Assembly: GCF_036181745.1 (NCBI RefSeq)
Contig: NZ_CP108080.1
Coordinates: 1,550,001-1,614,000, forward strand
Length of the DNA: 64,000 bases
Source of the DNA: Streptomyces sp. NBC_00259
GTDB lineage: Bacteria; Actinomycetota; Actinomycetes; Streptomycetales; Streptomycetaceae
Reading direction: 5' to 3'
In this document: piece by piece, positions 26,598 through 34,958 of the stretch
Position numbering within the stretch: position 1 is the stretch's first letter
Layout: every line of letters starts with the position of its first letter
Translations under genes and position numbers: made by a program
The notes under the pieces: generated by a model
What the model was told of the DNA's origin: nothing
The model's input: the letters and a program-made list of their open reading frames with translations, nothing else
Databases searched by the model: none

Positions 26598-27951
26598 CCG
26601 TGTCCTCCGCATCGGGCGCCTGGTCGAGCATGTCGGGGATGAAATGCGTGGTGGCGTACTCGGCCGCCATGGGGCCGCGCAGCCGGGGACGTTCGGTATG
26701 GCTGCCGCCGGCGGGCGGATAGACCTGTGCGTGTCTGAGGTACTGCTGGGCGGCCGCCTCCACCACCTGGGGGAGGATCTGGCCGAAGGCCTCCATGCTC
26801 GGGACGCCGCGGGCCGCGGCGCGGCAGGCGGCACGGCCCTGGCTGAGTTTGGTCGGCAGGGTCTGTTCGAGTGTGGCGCTCAGTTCGCTCTCGGCGGCGC
26901 GGCTCTGGTGGTCGTCGCGGTTCCAGGGGACGACGACGCTCACCCAGGGGCGGTTCTCGGCGTCGAAGGCGGCGAGCCGTTCGCGTCTTTCCTCGTCCTC
27001 CAGTGCCCAGCGGTCGATGATGAGCAACTCCGGTCTGGTCGGGGGCTGTTTGCTGTCCAGCGGGGAAGTGTCGTGGTCGAAGGAGCCGACCGTGGCCTGG
27101 TAGTTGAGGGCGCGGACCAGATCGCGTGCGACGTAGGCGAGCGGCCGGTGGGCGTCCGGGTAGTACGGGTTCCAGTCCTGGGGCATGTCGCCGTAGTACT
27201 CGGCGTCGCGTCCCGGTGGCAGGTCGTGTCGGGTGGGGGCGGCGACGGTGACCTGGATGGGGCGGGGGCCGCTGCTGCGCACCGCGCCCGGGGCCGGGGC
27301 GCCGGCCGGGTCCTGGGTGCCGAAGGCACTGGGGGCCTGCCGGTAGTCGAGCGGTCTGCTGGGGCCCATCGCGGCGGTGTCGGCGACACTGACGATGCGT
27401 TTGGCCAGCTCGTAGACGGCGCGCTCGTACTCCTCGGCGAATATGCGGAGTTTGATGAGTCCGTAGAGCCCGTCGGTGACGTAGCGGTCGCCGAAGGCCC
27501 GGTGGTTGAACTGCAACCGCTCGGCGGGGCCCGGGAGTTGCTCGGGTGGCACCGGTACCCACAGGGCGGGCACTATGGCTTCGGCGGGCCGGTTGCTCTT
27601 GGCCTGGTGGTAGATCTCGCGCTGGGCGAACGCGTACCACTCCTTGCCGCACATCTCGCTGGCGAAGTAGCGCGGTGAGAAGAGCGGTACGAAGACCCGG
27701 CAGGTGGCGAGCACTTCCGCCAGGCGCTCCGACCAGCCTTCGCCGGAACGTATCTCACGGTCCATGAAACCGGCCGGTGCACCGGCCGGCAGATCGGTCA
27801 GGGCCATCACATGACCACACAGATCGCGGAACAGCCGCTCGACCCACATATCGGGGTCGGGGCCTCCGGCTCCGTACCTCGGCGTGTGCGCGTAGCTCAA
27901 GAAGAAATACGGCCGCTGGTCCGCCGCTCGCTGCTGCGATGACGCGTGCAC
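26581..27951 (-). CDS. fxsC: TIR-like protein FxsC
   Basis: A 456-residue protein from GTG 27951; an ATG at 27981 is possible. RPYFFLSYAHTP (residues 13-24) is the TIR start. After VFVPLFSPRYFASEMCGKEW the Glu104 occupies the place of the TIR NADase glutamate. A second half (RPLAYVARDLVRALNYQATV; PELLIIDRWALEDEERRERL; RPWVSVVVPWNRDD) is typical of FxsC proteins. The family is called TIR-like in FxSxx-COOH systems, and enzymatic NAD cleavage is unproven for it. It overlaps fxsT downstream and lies 105 bp after the acetyltransferase gene, where a separate promoter may exist. Confidence 0.9.
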   Translation of the reverse strand: MHASSQQRAADQRPYFFLSYAHTPRYGAGGPDPDMWVERLFRDLCGHVMALTDLPAGAPAGFMDREIRSGEGWSERLAEVLATCRVFVPLFSPRYFASEMCGKEWYAFAQREIYHQAKSNRPAEAIVPALWVPVPPEQLPGPAERLQFNHRAFGDRYVTDGLYGLIKLRIFAEEYERAVYELAKRIVSVADTAAMGPSRPLDYRQAPSAFGTQDPAGAPAPGAVRSSGPRPIQVTVAAPTRHDLPPGRDAEYYGDMPQDWNPYYPDAHRPLAYVARDLVRALNYQATVGSFDHDTSPLDSKQPPTRPELLIIDRWALEDEERRERLAAFDAENRPWVSVVVPWNRDDHQSRAAESELSATLEQTLPTKLSQGRAACRAAARGVPSMEAFGQILPQVVEAAAQQYLRHAQVYPPAGGSHTERPRLRGPMAAEYATTHFIPDMLDQAPDAEDTDDSQS

Positions 27952-28055
27952 ACGACCCCCGTCCTGTATGAACACTCGCACTCACAGCTGATGAGGTGCG
28001 AGCAAAACAATCATTCCGGAGCCGACCTCACTCCATCCCCTCGACGTTCAGTCAA

Positions 28056-28832
28056 TCAACACCGCTTTTCGGACATCCATCTCACCGCATGGTCCACCGC
28101 GTCCCTGATCGAGAACAAGGTTGCGACCGTTCCTCCCAGTTGTCCCTTCTGCTCCAGATTCCAGCCGAAGGCGGCGCCGATCGCCTCGAAATCACTGTCG
28201 TCCAGAGTGACGTCCAGGTATTCCGTCCATTCCGGCCCGTGCGCCCCACGCACCACACAGGCATACCGTCGCAGGGGCGCTCCCGTGCGGTACTCCGCGA
28301 GATGAAAGGCGGTGCAGACGGAGAAACCCACATTGATCATCAATACCCGCGCCCCGGCGCGGTAGAGCGCCCCGAGCGGGGATTCCTCGCCGAGGTGGGA
28401 GGAAAGGGGATGCGCCGAGAGCAGTTCCCCCGCCCGCCGGCCCAGCGCGGCGAACGACGTCTGCGGGTGGGCGCTGCGCACCGCGCCTCCGGCGGTCCGT
28501 ACGGACTCGGCCAACCGGCCCATAGCGGTGCACGGCGTCGTGGCGGGATCGAAGGCGGGCATCGTGGCCCGGAAGGCCGCCGCCTGAGTGGGTGTCATCC
28601 CGGCGACCAGCCGCAGATGGGCGGTGGACGTGTCCGAGTTCTCCGTGGTGAAGGCGGGCACCACGAGCGTGCCGTCCGCGCCGAGCGCCGTCAGCAGGGC
28701 GTCGCGCAGCGTCGGGGCGTCCAGACCGGTGCCGCCGAGTCCGGCGTGGACGAGGACCGTCTCCCCTTCCCGTAACCCGAGTTCCGCCAGCTGTCCTACG
28801 AGCCCGTCCCGCTCATCGGCCGTGTCGGTCAC
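28056..28832 (-). CDS. AAC(3)-family N-acetyltransferase of the fxs operon
   Basis: A 258-residue protein from GTG 28832, overlapping the fxsB end by 20 bp. It has the aminoglycoside 3-N-acetyltransferase fold markers: GETVLVHAGLGGTGLDAPTL, GADGTLVVPAFTTEN, SAHPQTSFAALGRRAGELLS, and HPLSSHLGEESPLGALYRAG followed by VLMINVGFSVCTAFHLAEY. In drug-resistance members these segments bind CoA and the aminoglycoside. Here the operon position between fxsBH and fxsC suggests it acetylates, or otherwise handles, the FxsA-derived peptide or a cellular target. That is inference, and a resistance role cannot be excluded. Confidence 0.85.
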   Translation of the reverse strand: MTDTADERDGLVGQLAELGLREGETVLVHAGLGGTGLDAPTLRDALLTALGADGTLVVPAFTTENSDTSTAHLRLVAGMTPTQAAAFRATMPAFDPATTPCTAMGRLAESVRTAGGAVRSAHPQTSFAALGRRAGELLSAHPLSSHLGEESPLGALYRAGARVLMINVGFSVCTAFHLAEYRTGAPLRRYACVVRGAHGPEWTEYLDVTLDDSDFEAIGAAFGWNLEQKGQLGGTVATLFSIRDAVDHAVRWMSEKRC

Positions 28833-31035
28833 GGTCCGCCTCTTCCCACAGTTGCGCCAGCAGCCGCTTCCCGCCGACGGTGAGTTCCGCGGCGCGGTCC
28901 AGGGTGTCCAGCGCCCGCCTCGCCGCTTCCGCGCTGTCCGGTTCGAAGGCCCGCAGGCCGGTCCTCTCGTACGCCCCCGCCAGCAGCTCGGACACCGGAA
29001 CGGGCGCTTCCTGCCAGGGGGCCGGGTGGCTCCACCAGCCGTCGTCGGCATAGAGGTCGGTGACCTCCAGCAGGGCCTGGAAGCGCGCCCGGCGCCAGCC
29101 GCGCAGCAGCAGGGGCGCCAACTCCCCCGCACCCCCGTGCAGCGGGATGCCGAGGGCGCCGAGGCCGTGGCGTCCCAAGGCGGGCCCGGGGTCGGCGACC
29201 GGGGTCAGGGTGGTCAGCGATCCGGCGGCGGCCGCGGCCTGTTCCGGTGCGCGCCCGCGCAGCACGCCCCAGGCGCGGGCCAGCCGCCCGGTCCAGTCGG
29301 CGGCCTCGGCGAGGCCGAGCCGGGGCAGCGCCGGGACGCCGAAGCAGTCCCGGTAGGGGTCGAGGTCGTCGATCGCGAGATCGGGTGCCCCGTCGCGGCC
29401 GAGTCTGCGGACGGGCCGCCAGCCGGTGCCCGGTTCGTCGAGCCGGGCGACCCGCCGCTCTCCTCCGGCGGTCCGTACGAGGAAGCCCTTCTCGACCGGC
29501 TGCACCTCCGCGGTGCCCCGCGGTCCGGCCCCGGTCAGCCGTAGTTCGCCGAGGGTCGGCAGCAGCAGGACGCCGCCCTCGTACGTGACACGCACCGGCA
29601 GGTCGAGGCCGCCGCGTACGACGGCGGCGGCGACCGACGACGCCAGCCGGCGGGCGGGCGCGAGCGCGGCGCCCGGCAGGTCCTCGTGCAGCGCGTCCAG
29701 GGCGCCGAGCAGCCAGCCCCGGGTGTACGGGTGGGTCAGCACGTCGTCGAGGCCGCCCGGCCGGCGGTCGACGGCGCCGGCCAGCTCCCAGGCGCGGGCC
29801 CACTCCTCGCCGCCGCGCCCGTCCAGCTCCCGGTTGAGGTCGGCGAGGAGCAGCCGGGTCAGCTCGTGCTGTTCGGTGCGCAGGTCGCCGTCGTCGGTGA
29901 CGGCGGCCGGTACGGAGCCGGCGGCGGTGCGGTGCTCGATGCCGCGGACGAGGGCCTCGAGGTCCGTGCAGTAGACGGAGGTGTTGTCGAAGTCCGTACC
30001 GGAGCGGTAGCGGTGGGTGTAGAGGCCGCCGCCGCAGGAGCGGACGACGGGGCACTGCCGGCAGGTCTCACCGACTCCGGCGAGGCCGAGCTGGCGGGCC
30101 CGGACGCCCGGGTGCGAGGCGACCTCGTCGAAGGAGTGGTCGAAGACGTTGAACCCGGTGGCCGCGGCGCCCTCGTAGGCGGTCTTGAGCGAGTCGACCT
30201 GCTCCAGGGCGCCGTCGGTCTCCACGACGACGAGGTCGGTGGGGGTGAGGCCGAGCGACTCGGTGAGGCCGGGACCGCCGGAGAGGGTGGACAGGACCGA
30301 GGCGAAGAGCCGTACCGGCACGCGGCGGCCGTGGCGCTCCCAGCGGTCGAAGACCGTGAGGAGCCAGTCCGCGTAGGCGGTCGGGGAGCCGTCGGGCCGG
30401 GGCGGCGGTTCGTCCCAGGTGGCGTGCGGCAGCAGGAAGTCGATGCGCGGGGGGTCGAGCTCCATCAGAGCGTCATGGACGGCGACCGGGTCGTTGGCGA
30501 CGTCGACGGTGCACAGGAGGCCGAGGTTGAGATGGCGGTAGCGGTCCTGGCCGAGCAGTTCGACGGCCTTCAGGACGAGGGGGTGGCTGCTGCGGCCGTC
30601 CGCGAAGCGGCGGTGGCGGTCGTTGGCGGCCTTGTCACCGTCGAGGGAGATGCCGACCTTGACCCCGAACTCGTCGAAGAGGTCGAGATAGCGGGGGCTG
30701 AGCTGAAGACCGTTGGTGTGGATCCGCAGATCGAGTGCGGCGACGCCGTCGAGGGCCGCGATGAGCTCCTCGCAGATCCGGCGTAACCGGGAGGGGCCGG
30801 CGAGCAGAGGCTCCCCTCCGTGCAGGATCACTGACACGGAGGGCAGGGCATGTTTCTTCGCATGCTCGGCCAGTCGCAGAGCTGTCCAGAAAATCGCCTC
30901 GTCAGAGATTGCTTTCGGGCGGGTACGCCAGCTCTGATCAGCGTGTTCGTAGATGTAGCAGTGGTCGCAAGCAAGATCACATCTGCTGTGGACCTTCAGT
31001 ACGATCTCGCGGAATGGGACCACGGGTCCGGTCAT
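28813..31035 (-). CDS. fxsB: FxsB cyclophane-forming radical SAM/SPASM maturase fused to a degenerate HExxH domain (FxsBH)
   Basis: A 740-residue protein. The radical SAM cluster motif CDLACDHC uses Cys19, Cys23 and Cys26, and VSVILHGGEPLL follows. The SPASM auxiliary cluster region includes CRQCPVVRSCGGGLY. The first about 370 residues are the FxsB enzyme, which joins the Phe ring to a side-chain carbon in the FxS motif of the precursor. The remaining half is the HExxH-type peptide-modification extension. At about residues 643-660 its metal motif, expected as HExxH, reads LLRGWRRARFQALLEVTDLY, so both His and the Glu are gone. The start ATG is 50 bp downstream of fxsA, and the gene overlaps the acetyltransferase start. 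Confidence 0.93.
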   Translation of the reverse strand: MTGPVVPFREIVLKVHSRCDLACDHCYIYEHADQSWRTRPKAISDEAIFWTALRLAEHAKKHALPSVSVILHGGEPLLAGPSRLRRICEELIAALDGVAALDLRIHTNGLQLSPRYLDLFDEFGVKVGISLDGDKAANDRHRRFADGRSSHPLVLKAVELLGQDRYRHLNLGLLCTVDVANDPVAVHDALMELDPPRIDFLLPHATWDEPPPRPDGSPTAYADWLLTVFDRWERHGRRVPVRLFASVLSTLSGGPGLTESLGLTPTDLVVVETDGALEQVDSLKTAYEGAAATGFNVFDHSFDEVASHPGVRARQLGLAGVGETCRQCPVVRSCGGGLYTHRYRSGTDFDNTSVYCTDLEALVRGIEHRTAAGSVPAAVTDDGDLRTEQHELTRLLLADLNRELDGRGGEEWARAWELAGAVDRRPGGLDDVLTHPYTRGWLLGALDALHEDLPGAALAPARRLASSVAAAVVRGGLDLPVRVTYEGGVLLLPTLGELRLTGAGPRGTAEVQPVEKGFLVRTAGGERRVARLDEPGTGWRPVRRLGRDGAPDLAIDDLDPYRDCFGVPALPRLGLAEAADWTGRLARAWGVLRGRAPEQAAAAAGSLTTLTPVADPGPALGRHGLGALGIPLHGGAGELAPLLLRGWRRARFQALLEVTDLYADDGWWSHPAPWQEAPVPVSELLAGAYERTGLRAFEPDSAEAARRALDTLDRAAELTVGGKRLLAQLWEEADRDRHGR

Positions 31036-31085
31036 TCCGCCAGTCTAGGGCAGTCCGGGTCGCTACCGGACGGCCTGAAACCGGA

Positions 31086-31250
31086 CTAGAGCGCGGAGTT
31101 GAAGGTGGACATCCGTGCGGAACGGTCGCCGTCGGCGGGGCGCACACGACCCAGCTTCTTGGCGGCGTCGGCGTCACGTACATCGATCTCGGTGAGAGGC
31201 ACCCGATCCTTCTTCACAGAAGCAAAGGTGACTGAAGTCTGGAAGGTCAC
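31086..31250 (-). CDS. fxsA: FxsA, FxSxx-COOH cyclophane peptide precursor
   Basis: A 54-residue frame read from GTG 31250 to TAG 31086. It contains RVPLTEIDVRDADAAKKLGR and ends SARMSTFNSAL, so its last five residues are F-N-S-A-L-COOH, exactly the FxSxx pattern. An AGGA ribosome site lies 8 bases upstream (CCTAGGACGGCCGTC before GTG). The conserved acidic LTEIDVRDADAAKKLGR part is the likely leader recognised by FxsB. The Phe-Asn-Ser triplet is the expected site of the three-residue cyclophane. It is the first gene of the locus, 50 bp before fxsB. Confidence 0.88.
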   Translation of the reverse strand: MTFQTSVTFASVKKDRVPLTEIDVRDADAAKKLGRVRPADGDRSARMSTFNSAL

Positions 31251-31453
31251 GACGGCCGTCCTAGGTCATGTTGTGCTAACGGGGAGCACCGGGCACCGTT
31301 GCAGTGTCGGCGGCACGACTTTACTCTCATGGCCACCCGCAGCAACTCGGCACGTAGAGCTGAGACAAAAGCGTTGCGCGAGTATGCCCCGCTCCGAACG
31401 GAACAAGCCATTCCATCGAACGAGTGAAGCCAAATCCGCAGAGGGGGGTGCGC

Positions 31454-32386
31454 ATGGCCGCTATTCCGGGCCATCTGCAAAGCATGGTCTTTCGAAACGC
31501 TGATCTGCCGGTTCTCTTCCACCGCACGGACGAGACGGCCATCTCACGCCAGCGGCAGGCGATCAACGGCACCCGGCTGCAGCTGCTCCTCCTGGTCCTG
31601 GGCTCCGCGCTGGCAGCGCTGCCGTGGCGGGGCAGGATCGGCGACTCCTTCCAACTCGTCGGCCTCCTGGGCGCGTTGGCGTACGCCGGGGTACTCGTCG
31701 TCAGCTTCCGCGGATCTCGCAACCGAGCAAAGTCGCACTGGCAACTCAACCGCTCCGCAGCCGAGTTCATCCGCTCGATGTGCTGGCGCTACGCCGTGCA
31801 CGGCGCCCCGTTCGACTCCAACTCCCCCGATGCGGACCGGCTGTTCGTCGAGCGACTGGAAGAGGGACTGCAGGAGTTACGGAAGGTCGGCTGGGTGGAC
31901 CCGCGGGAGAACGGTGAGAGCGCGGCCTCCGCCGAGCTCATCACCACGCCGATGCGGCTGCTGCGGGAGAAGGCCTTCAGCGTACGCAAGGAGACGTACG
32001 TACGGGACCGGCTCATCGAGCAGCGCAACTGGTACCACAGGCGGGCCGAGATCTCCCGGCGGGCCACCGCGCTGTGGACGGTCACGATCGGACTGCTCAC
32101 CGTGCTCGCCCTGCTGTTCGGGACGCTGCGCACGTTCTCGGTCACCGATTCGGCCGAGCCGGCCGGGCTGCTGTCCGCCGCCGCGGCGGCCTGTCTGGCC
32201 TGGAGCGAGATCCGCCGCCATCAGCCGCTGATCGCGGCCCACTCGCTGGTGGAGGAGGATCTGGCGGCGATCCACATCGCGATGGAGACCTCCGTGACGG
32301 AACAGCAGTGGCCGTCCGCGGTGTACGAGACCGAGCGGATCGTCTCGCCGCAGCACACGGACTGGCTGGTCCAGCACCGGAGTTGA
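31454..32386 (+). CDS. DUF4231/SLATT-type membrane protein
   Basis: A 310-residue protein from ATG 31454 (AGGGGGG ribosome site). It has two two-helix membrane units: LQLLLLVLGSALAALPW with FQLVGLLGALAYAGVLVVSF, and ALWTVTIGLLTVLALLFGTL with LLSAAAAACLAWSEI. Between them is a soluble helical region, and after each pair a cytoplasmic tail. The pattern matches DUF4231, a member of the SLATT superfamily of membrane effectors often found with nucleotide-sensor (SLOG, CD-NTase) proteins. A SLOG-like gene lies 22 bp downstream, on the other strand. It is divergent from fxsA across 203 bp. A pore-forming effector role is family-based inference. Confidence 0.75.
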   Translation: MAAIPGHLQSMVFRNADLPVLFHRTDETAISRQRQAINGTRLQLLLLVLGSALAALPWRGRIGDSFQLVGLLGALAYAGVLVVSFRGSRNRAKSHWQLNRSAAEFIRSMCWRYAVHGAPFDSNSPDADRLFVERLEEGLQELRKVGWVDPRENGESAASAELITTPMRLLREKAFSVRKETYVRDRLIEQRNWYHRRAEISRRATALWTVTIGLLTVLALLFGTLRTFSVTDSAEPAGLLSAAAAACLAWSEIRRHQPLIAAHSLVEEDLAAIHIAMETSVTEQQWPSAVYETERIVSPQHTDWLVQHRS

Positions 32387-32408
32387 CCCGGGCTGCCGCT
32401 GCCGGGTG

Positions 32409-32888
32409 TCAGGCCCGCTCGACCCCGTCGCGCCAGATCACCGTCACCGGCTTGCCGCGCTCGCGCGCGTACCGGACGATGTCGCCGGTACCGCCGAGCC
32501 CCCGGGCCGGACGGCCGTCCCAGACCGCCAGCAGCCGGTCGCAGTTGTCGGCGATATAGGTACCCGCGGCGTAGTAGGCCTCGTCCGTGGAGTGCGGGAA
32601 GGCCATCCGGACCTCCTGGCTGGCCCGGTCCTTGAGCCGCAGATAGCAGGCCAGCGCCTCGGGATCGTCGAAGCCCTCCTCGTAGTCCCCGCTGGGGATG
32701 ACCACGGTCAGCTCGGCGCCGCAGTCCAGGGCGATGTCGGCGAAGAGCTGGTCGGCTCCCTCGGCGAGGCTGGAGAGCGCCTCCAGCGACCCTTCCTGGC
32801 GGCACAGCAGCGCCTTCATGGCGGCCAGCACATGAGGCAGGGCTTCGGGCGGGATACTTCTGTGGCCGGTCACTCCGATGCGCTTCAT
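32409..32888 (-). CDS. SLOG/LOG-like Rossmannoid protein
   Basis: A 159-residue single-domain protein starting MKRIGVTGHRSIPPEALPHV. The early GVTGHR loop, LSSLAEGADQLFADIALDCG and AELTVVIP, plus DNCDRLLAVWDGRPARGLGG with GTGDIVRYARERGKPV, are the features of DprA/LOG-like (SLOG) nucleotide-binding domains. The G-G-T-G near the end corresponds to the ligand-binding loop. The likely ligand is a nucleotide or NAD derivative. It is convergent with the SLATT-type gene, and together they could form a sensor-effector pair. Confidence 0.65.
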   Translation of the reverse strand: MKRIGVTGHRSIPPEALPHVLAAMKALLCRQEGSLEALSSLAEGADQLFADIALDCGAELTVVIPSGDYEEGFDDPEALACYLRLKDRASQEVRMAFPHSTDEAYYAAGTYIADNCDRLLAVWDGRPARGLGGTGDIVRYARERGKPVTVIWRDGVERA

Positions 32889-32949
32889 CCGCCCCCCGAT
32901 CCGTTGTGGCCGACCGCCCTGCCATCCTCTCAAAAGTGTGCAATACGTC

Positions 32950-32980
32950 GAGCCCCCGCCCGAGGTGCGGGCGGGGGCTC
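32950..32980 (-). terminator. Hairpin after the streptogrisin B-like gene
   Basis: GAGCCCCCGCCCG and CGGGCGGGGGCTC pair perfectly over 13 bp with a 5-nt loop, 15 bp past the stop codon at 32995. Confidence 0.8.
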
Positions 32981-32994
32981 TTGTTGACCGGAGG

Positions 32995-33900
32995 TCAGTA
33001 GACGCTGACGCCGTAGGCGTTCAGGGCCTCGACGACCGGCTGGAAGAACGTCGTGCCGCCGGAGGAGCAGTTGCCGCTTCCGCCGGAGGTCAGGCCGATG
33101 GCCCGGCTGCCGGAGTAGAGCGGACCGCCGCTGTCGCCCGGCTCCGCGCACACGTTCGTGCGGATCATGCCGTAGACGATGTCTCCGCCGCCGTAGTTGA
33201 CCGTGGCGTTGAGACCGGTGACCGATCCGCTGTGGATGCCGGTGGTGGAGCCGCGACGGGTCACGGACATGCCGACGGTGGCGTTGGCCGCGCTGGTGAT
33301 GTCGACACTGCCGACGGTGCCCGGCTTGGCGACCGAGGTGTTGGTGTAGCGGACGATGCCGTAGTCGTTCGTCGGGAAACTGGAGCCCGACGTGGTGCCG
33401 AGGACCGTGGTGCGACCGGAGTTGGACCACCAGGTGCCCGCGCCGTCGGTGCAGTGGCCGGCCGTGAGGAAGTACTGCGTACCGGCGCTGTTGCGGACGT
33501 TGAAGCCGAGGGAGCAGCGCCAGCTGCTCGCGTAGATGGCGTCGCCGCCGGAGATCAGCTTGGAGAACTTGCCGGGAGTGCGTTCGACCCGGATCGCGCC
33601 TGCGTTGGCGCCTGCCTCCCGCTTGATCTGGGCGATCTCGCTCTGGGAGACGGTGGAGTCGGCGGTGACGACCAGGGTGTTGGTCGCCTTGTCGATGTGC
33701 CAGGCGGTACCGGCCACATCGGCGTCGAGCACGGCGTCGCTCGCGGCGGAGAGCTGCGTCGCGCTGAAGGTGGCGGGAGCCTCGTCGGCGCTGGCGGCGG
33801 GGACGGCCAGCGCGGCGGCTGCGACAAGGCCGGTGGTCATGGCGAGCAGACGGGTACGTCTCGCGACGCCATGGGTGGGGTTGGTGCGCTTGATCCTCAC
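32995..33900 (-). CDS. sprB: Streptogrisin B-like secreted serine protease
   Basis: A 301-residue preproenzyme from GTG 33900 (GGAGG 8 bases upstream). The signal peptide is [20 protein letters not shown]. The propeptide has [20 protein letters not shown], and mature processing falls before [18 protein letters not shown]. The triad is His in [10 protein letters not shown], Asp in [11 protein letters not shown] and Ser in [14 protein letters not shown], and the end is [13 protein letters not shown]. It is closely alike, from memory, to S. griseus protease B along its length. It acts outside the cell on proteins. It is transcribed alone: a terminator follows and 248 bp separate it from the gene upstream. 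Confidence 0.93.
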   Translation of the reverse strand: MRIKRTNPTHGVARRTRLLAMTTGLVAAAALAVPAASADEAPATFSATQLSAASDAVLDADVAGTAWHIDKATNTLVVTADSTVSQSEIAQIKREAGANAGAIRVERTPGKFSKLISGGDAIYASSWRCSLGFNVRNSAGTQYFLTAGHCTDGAGTWWSNSGRTTVLGTTSGSSFPTNDYGIVRYTNTSVAKPGTVGSVDITSAANATVGMSVTRRGSTTGIHSGSVTGLNATVNYGGGDIVYGMIRTNVCAEPGDSGGPLYSGSRAIGLTSGGSGNCSSGGTTFFQPVVEALNAYGVSVY

Positions 33901-34148
33901 TTCTCGTTCCTCCCGAGGGGAATCGGGGACCCGCTGTGGGGTGACGGGCCCGTGAGGCGCAGTCAGAAGGCCGGCAGAGCGTTCGGTTTCGGTCACGCCG
34001 TGCCCCTGACAAGCGCTGTTCGGGAGTATTCGGCGCGTCAACCGGCCGCGCAAGGGCGCCTTTCGGCCGTGCGGCGCGTGCGTATGCCGAACGGCCCCGG
34101 GGGCTCGGTGGCCGCCGGGGCTGGAGTGTCCGTCGTGGGTAGGACGGG

Positions 34149-34958
34149 TCAGCGGGTGAGGAGGTTCCGCTCGCCGGCCGCGATCTCGGTCGTCAGGGTG
34201 TTGCCGGGAGGCGGGAAGGGGCAGATGAAGTGATCCGCGAAGGCGCACGGGGGCAGCAGCGCCCGGTTGAGGTCGACCAGCACGGAGCCGTCCGCGGCCG
34301 GCGCGGCGGGCCGCAGGAAGCGGAAGCGGTAACTGCTCTTCCCGCTGGTCGCGTCGGCGAGGACGGCCCACAGCGAACCGTCCGCCTCGACCGCCGCCTG
34401 AAGGCGGTGCTCCGTGCCGTCGAGCTCGAAGAGGATCTCGCCGGACAGCCCCAGACCCCGCTCCCGGCCGTCGGCGTTGCGGACGCGGACACTGCGGTGC
34501 TCGTACGGAACGAACCGTCCCGGCACCGCCCAGCGCGGCTCGTACGGTGTGGCGTCGATGCCGAGGAAAGCCTGCCGTGCGGGCGCCGCGGGGTCGAAGT
34601 CCCGTACCGCCCAGAGCCCTTCGCGGCGCAGGACGACGAGCCGCCGCTGCCCGTGCGAGACCCGTGACTCCCCCACCGGCGCGTTGTCCGCGGTGAGCCG
34701 GACGTCGCCGGTCAGCGGCTTGCCGTCGACGACGAGGCCGTCCTCGGCGGCCGCGGTCAGCACCACCTCGTCACCGTCCTCGCGCCAGCGGCCCGGGATG
34801 ACCGGAAGTCGCCCTTCCGGGTGGTCGGAGAGCCAATGGGTGCCGCTGAGGGACAGCGGTCCGTACGGCGCCGAGACCGAGGCGACACGGCGCTCGTGCC
34901 AGTTCTGCCAGTCCTGCCGCGGATCGCTCTGCGCGTCGCTCTGCGGGTCGCTGCTCAT
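34149..34958 (-). CDS. DUF1684 domain protein
   Basis: A 269-residue protein with the DUF1684 hallmarks: [24 protein letters not shown]-like [10 protein letters not shown], the central [21 protein letters not shown], and the C-terminal [20 protein letters not shown]. The function is unknown. It is the last gene of the flavin monooxygenase operon, with its ATG overlapping the preceding gene's stop. The family often accompanies such oxidoreductases. There is no signal peptide, so it is cytoplasmic. Confidence 0.85.
   Translation of the reverse strand: MSSDPQSDAQSDPRQDWQNWHERRVASVSAPYGPLSLSGTHWLSDHPEGRLPVIPGRWREDGDEVVLTAAAEDGLVVDGKPLTGDVRLTADNAPVGESRVSHGQRRLVVLRREGLWAVRDFDPAAPARQAFLGIDATPYEPRWAVPGRFVPYEHRSVRVRNADGRERGLGLSGEILFELDGTEHRLQAAVEADGSLWAVLADATSGKSSYRFRFLRPAAPAADGSVLVDLNRALLPPCAFADHFICPFPPPGNTLTTEIAAGERNLLTR

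Noticed and set aside
24645..26642. 665-codon plus-strand frame opposite fxsT
   Set aside because: Composition (Gly/Asp/Glu/Val runs) is that of an antisense shadow of a GC-rich gene; the minus strand carries all recognisable domains.
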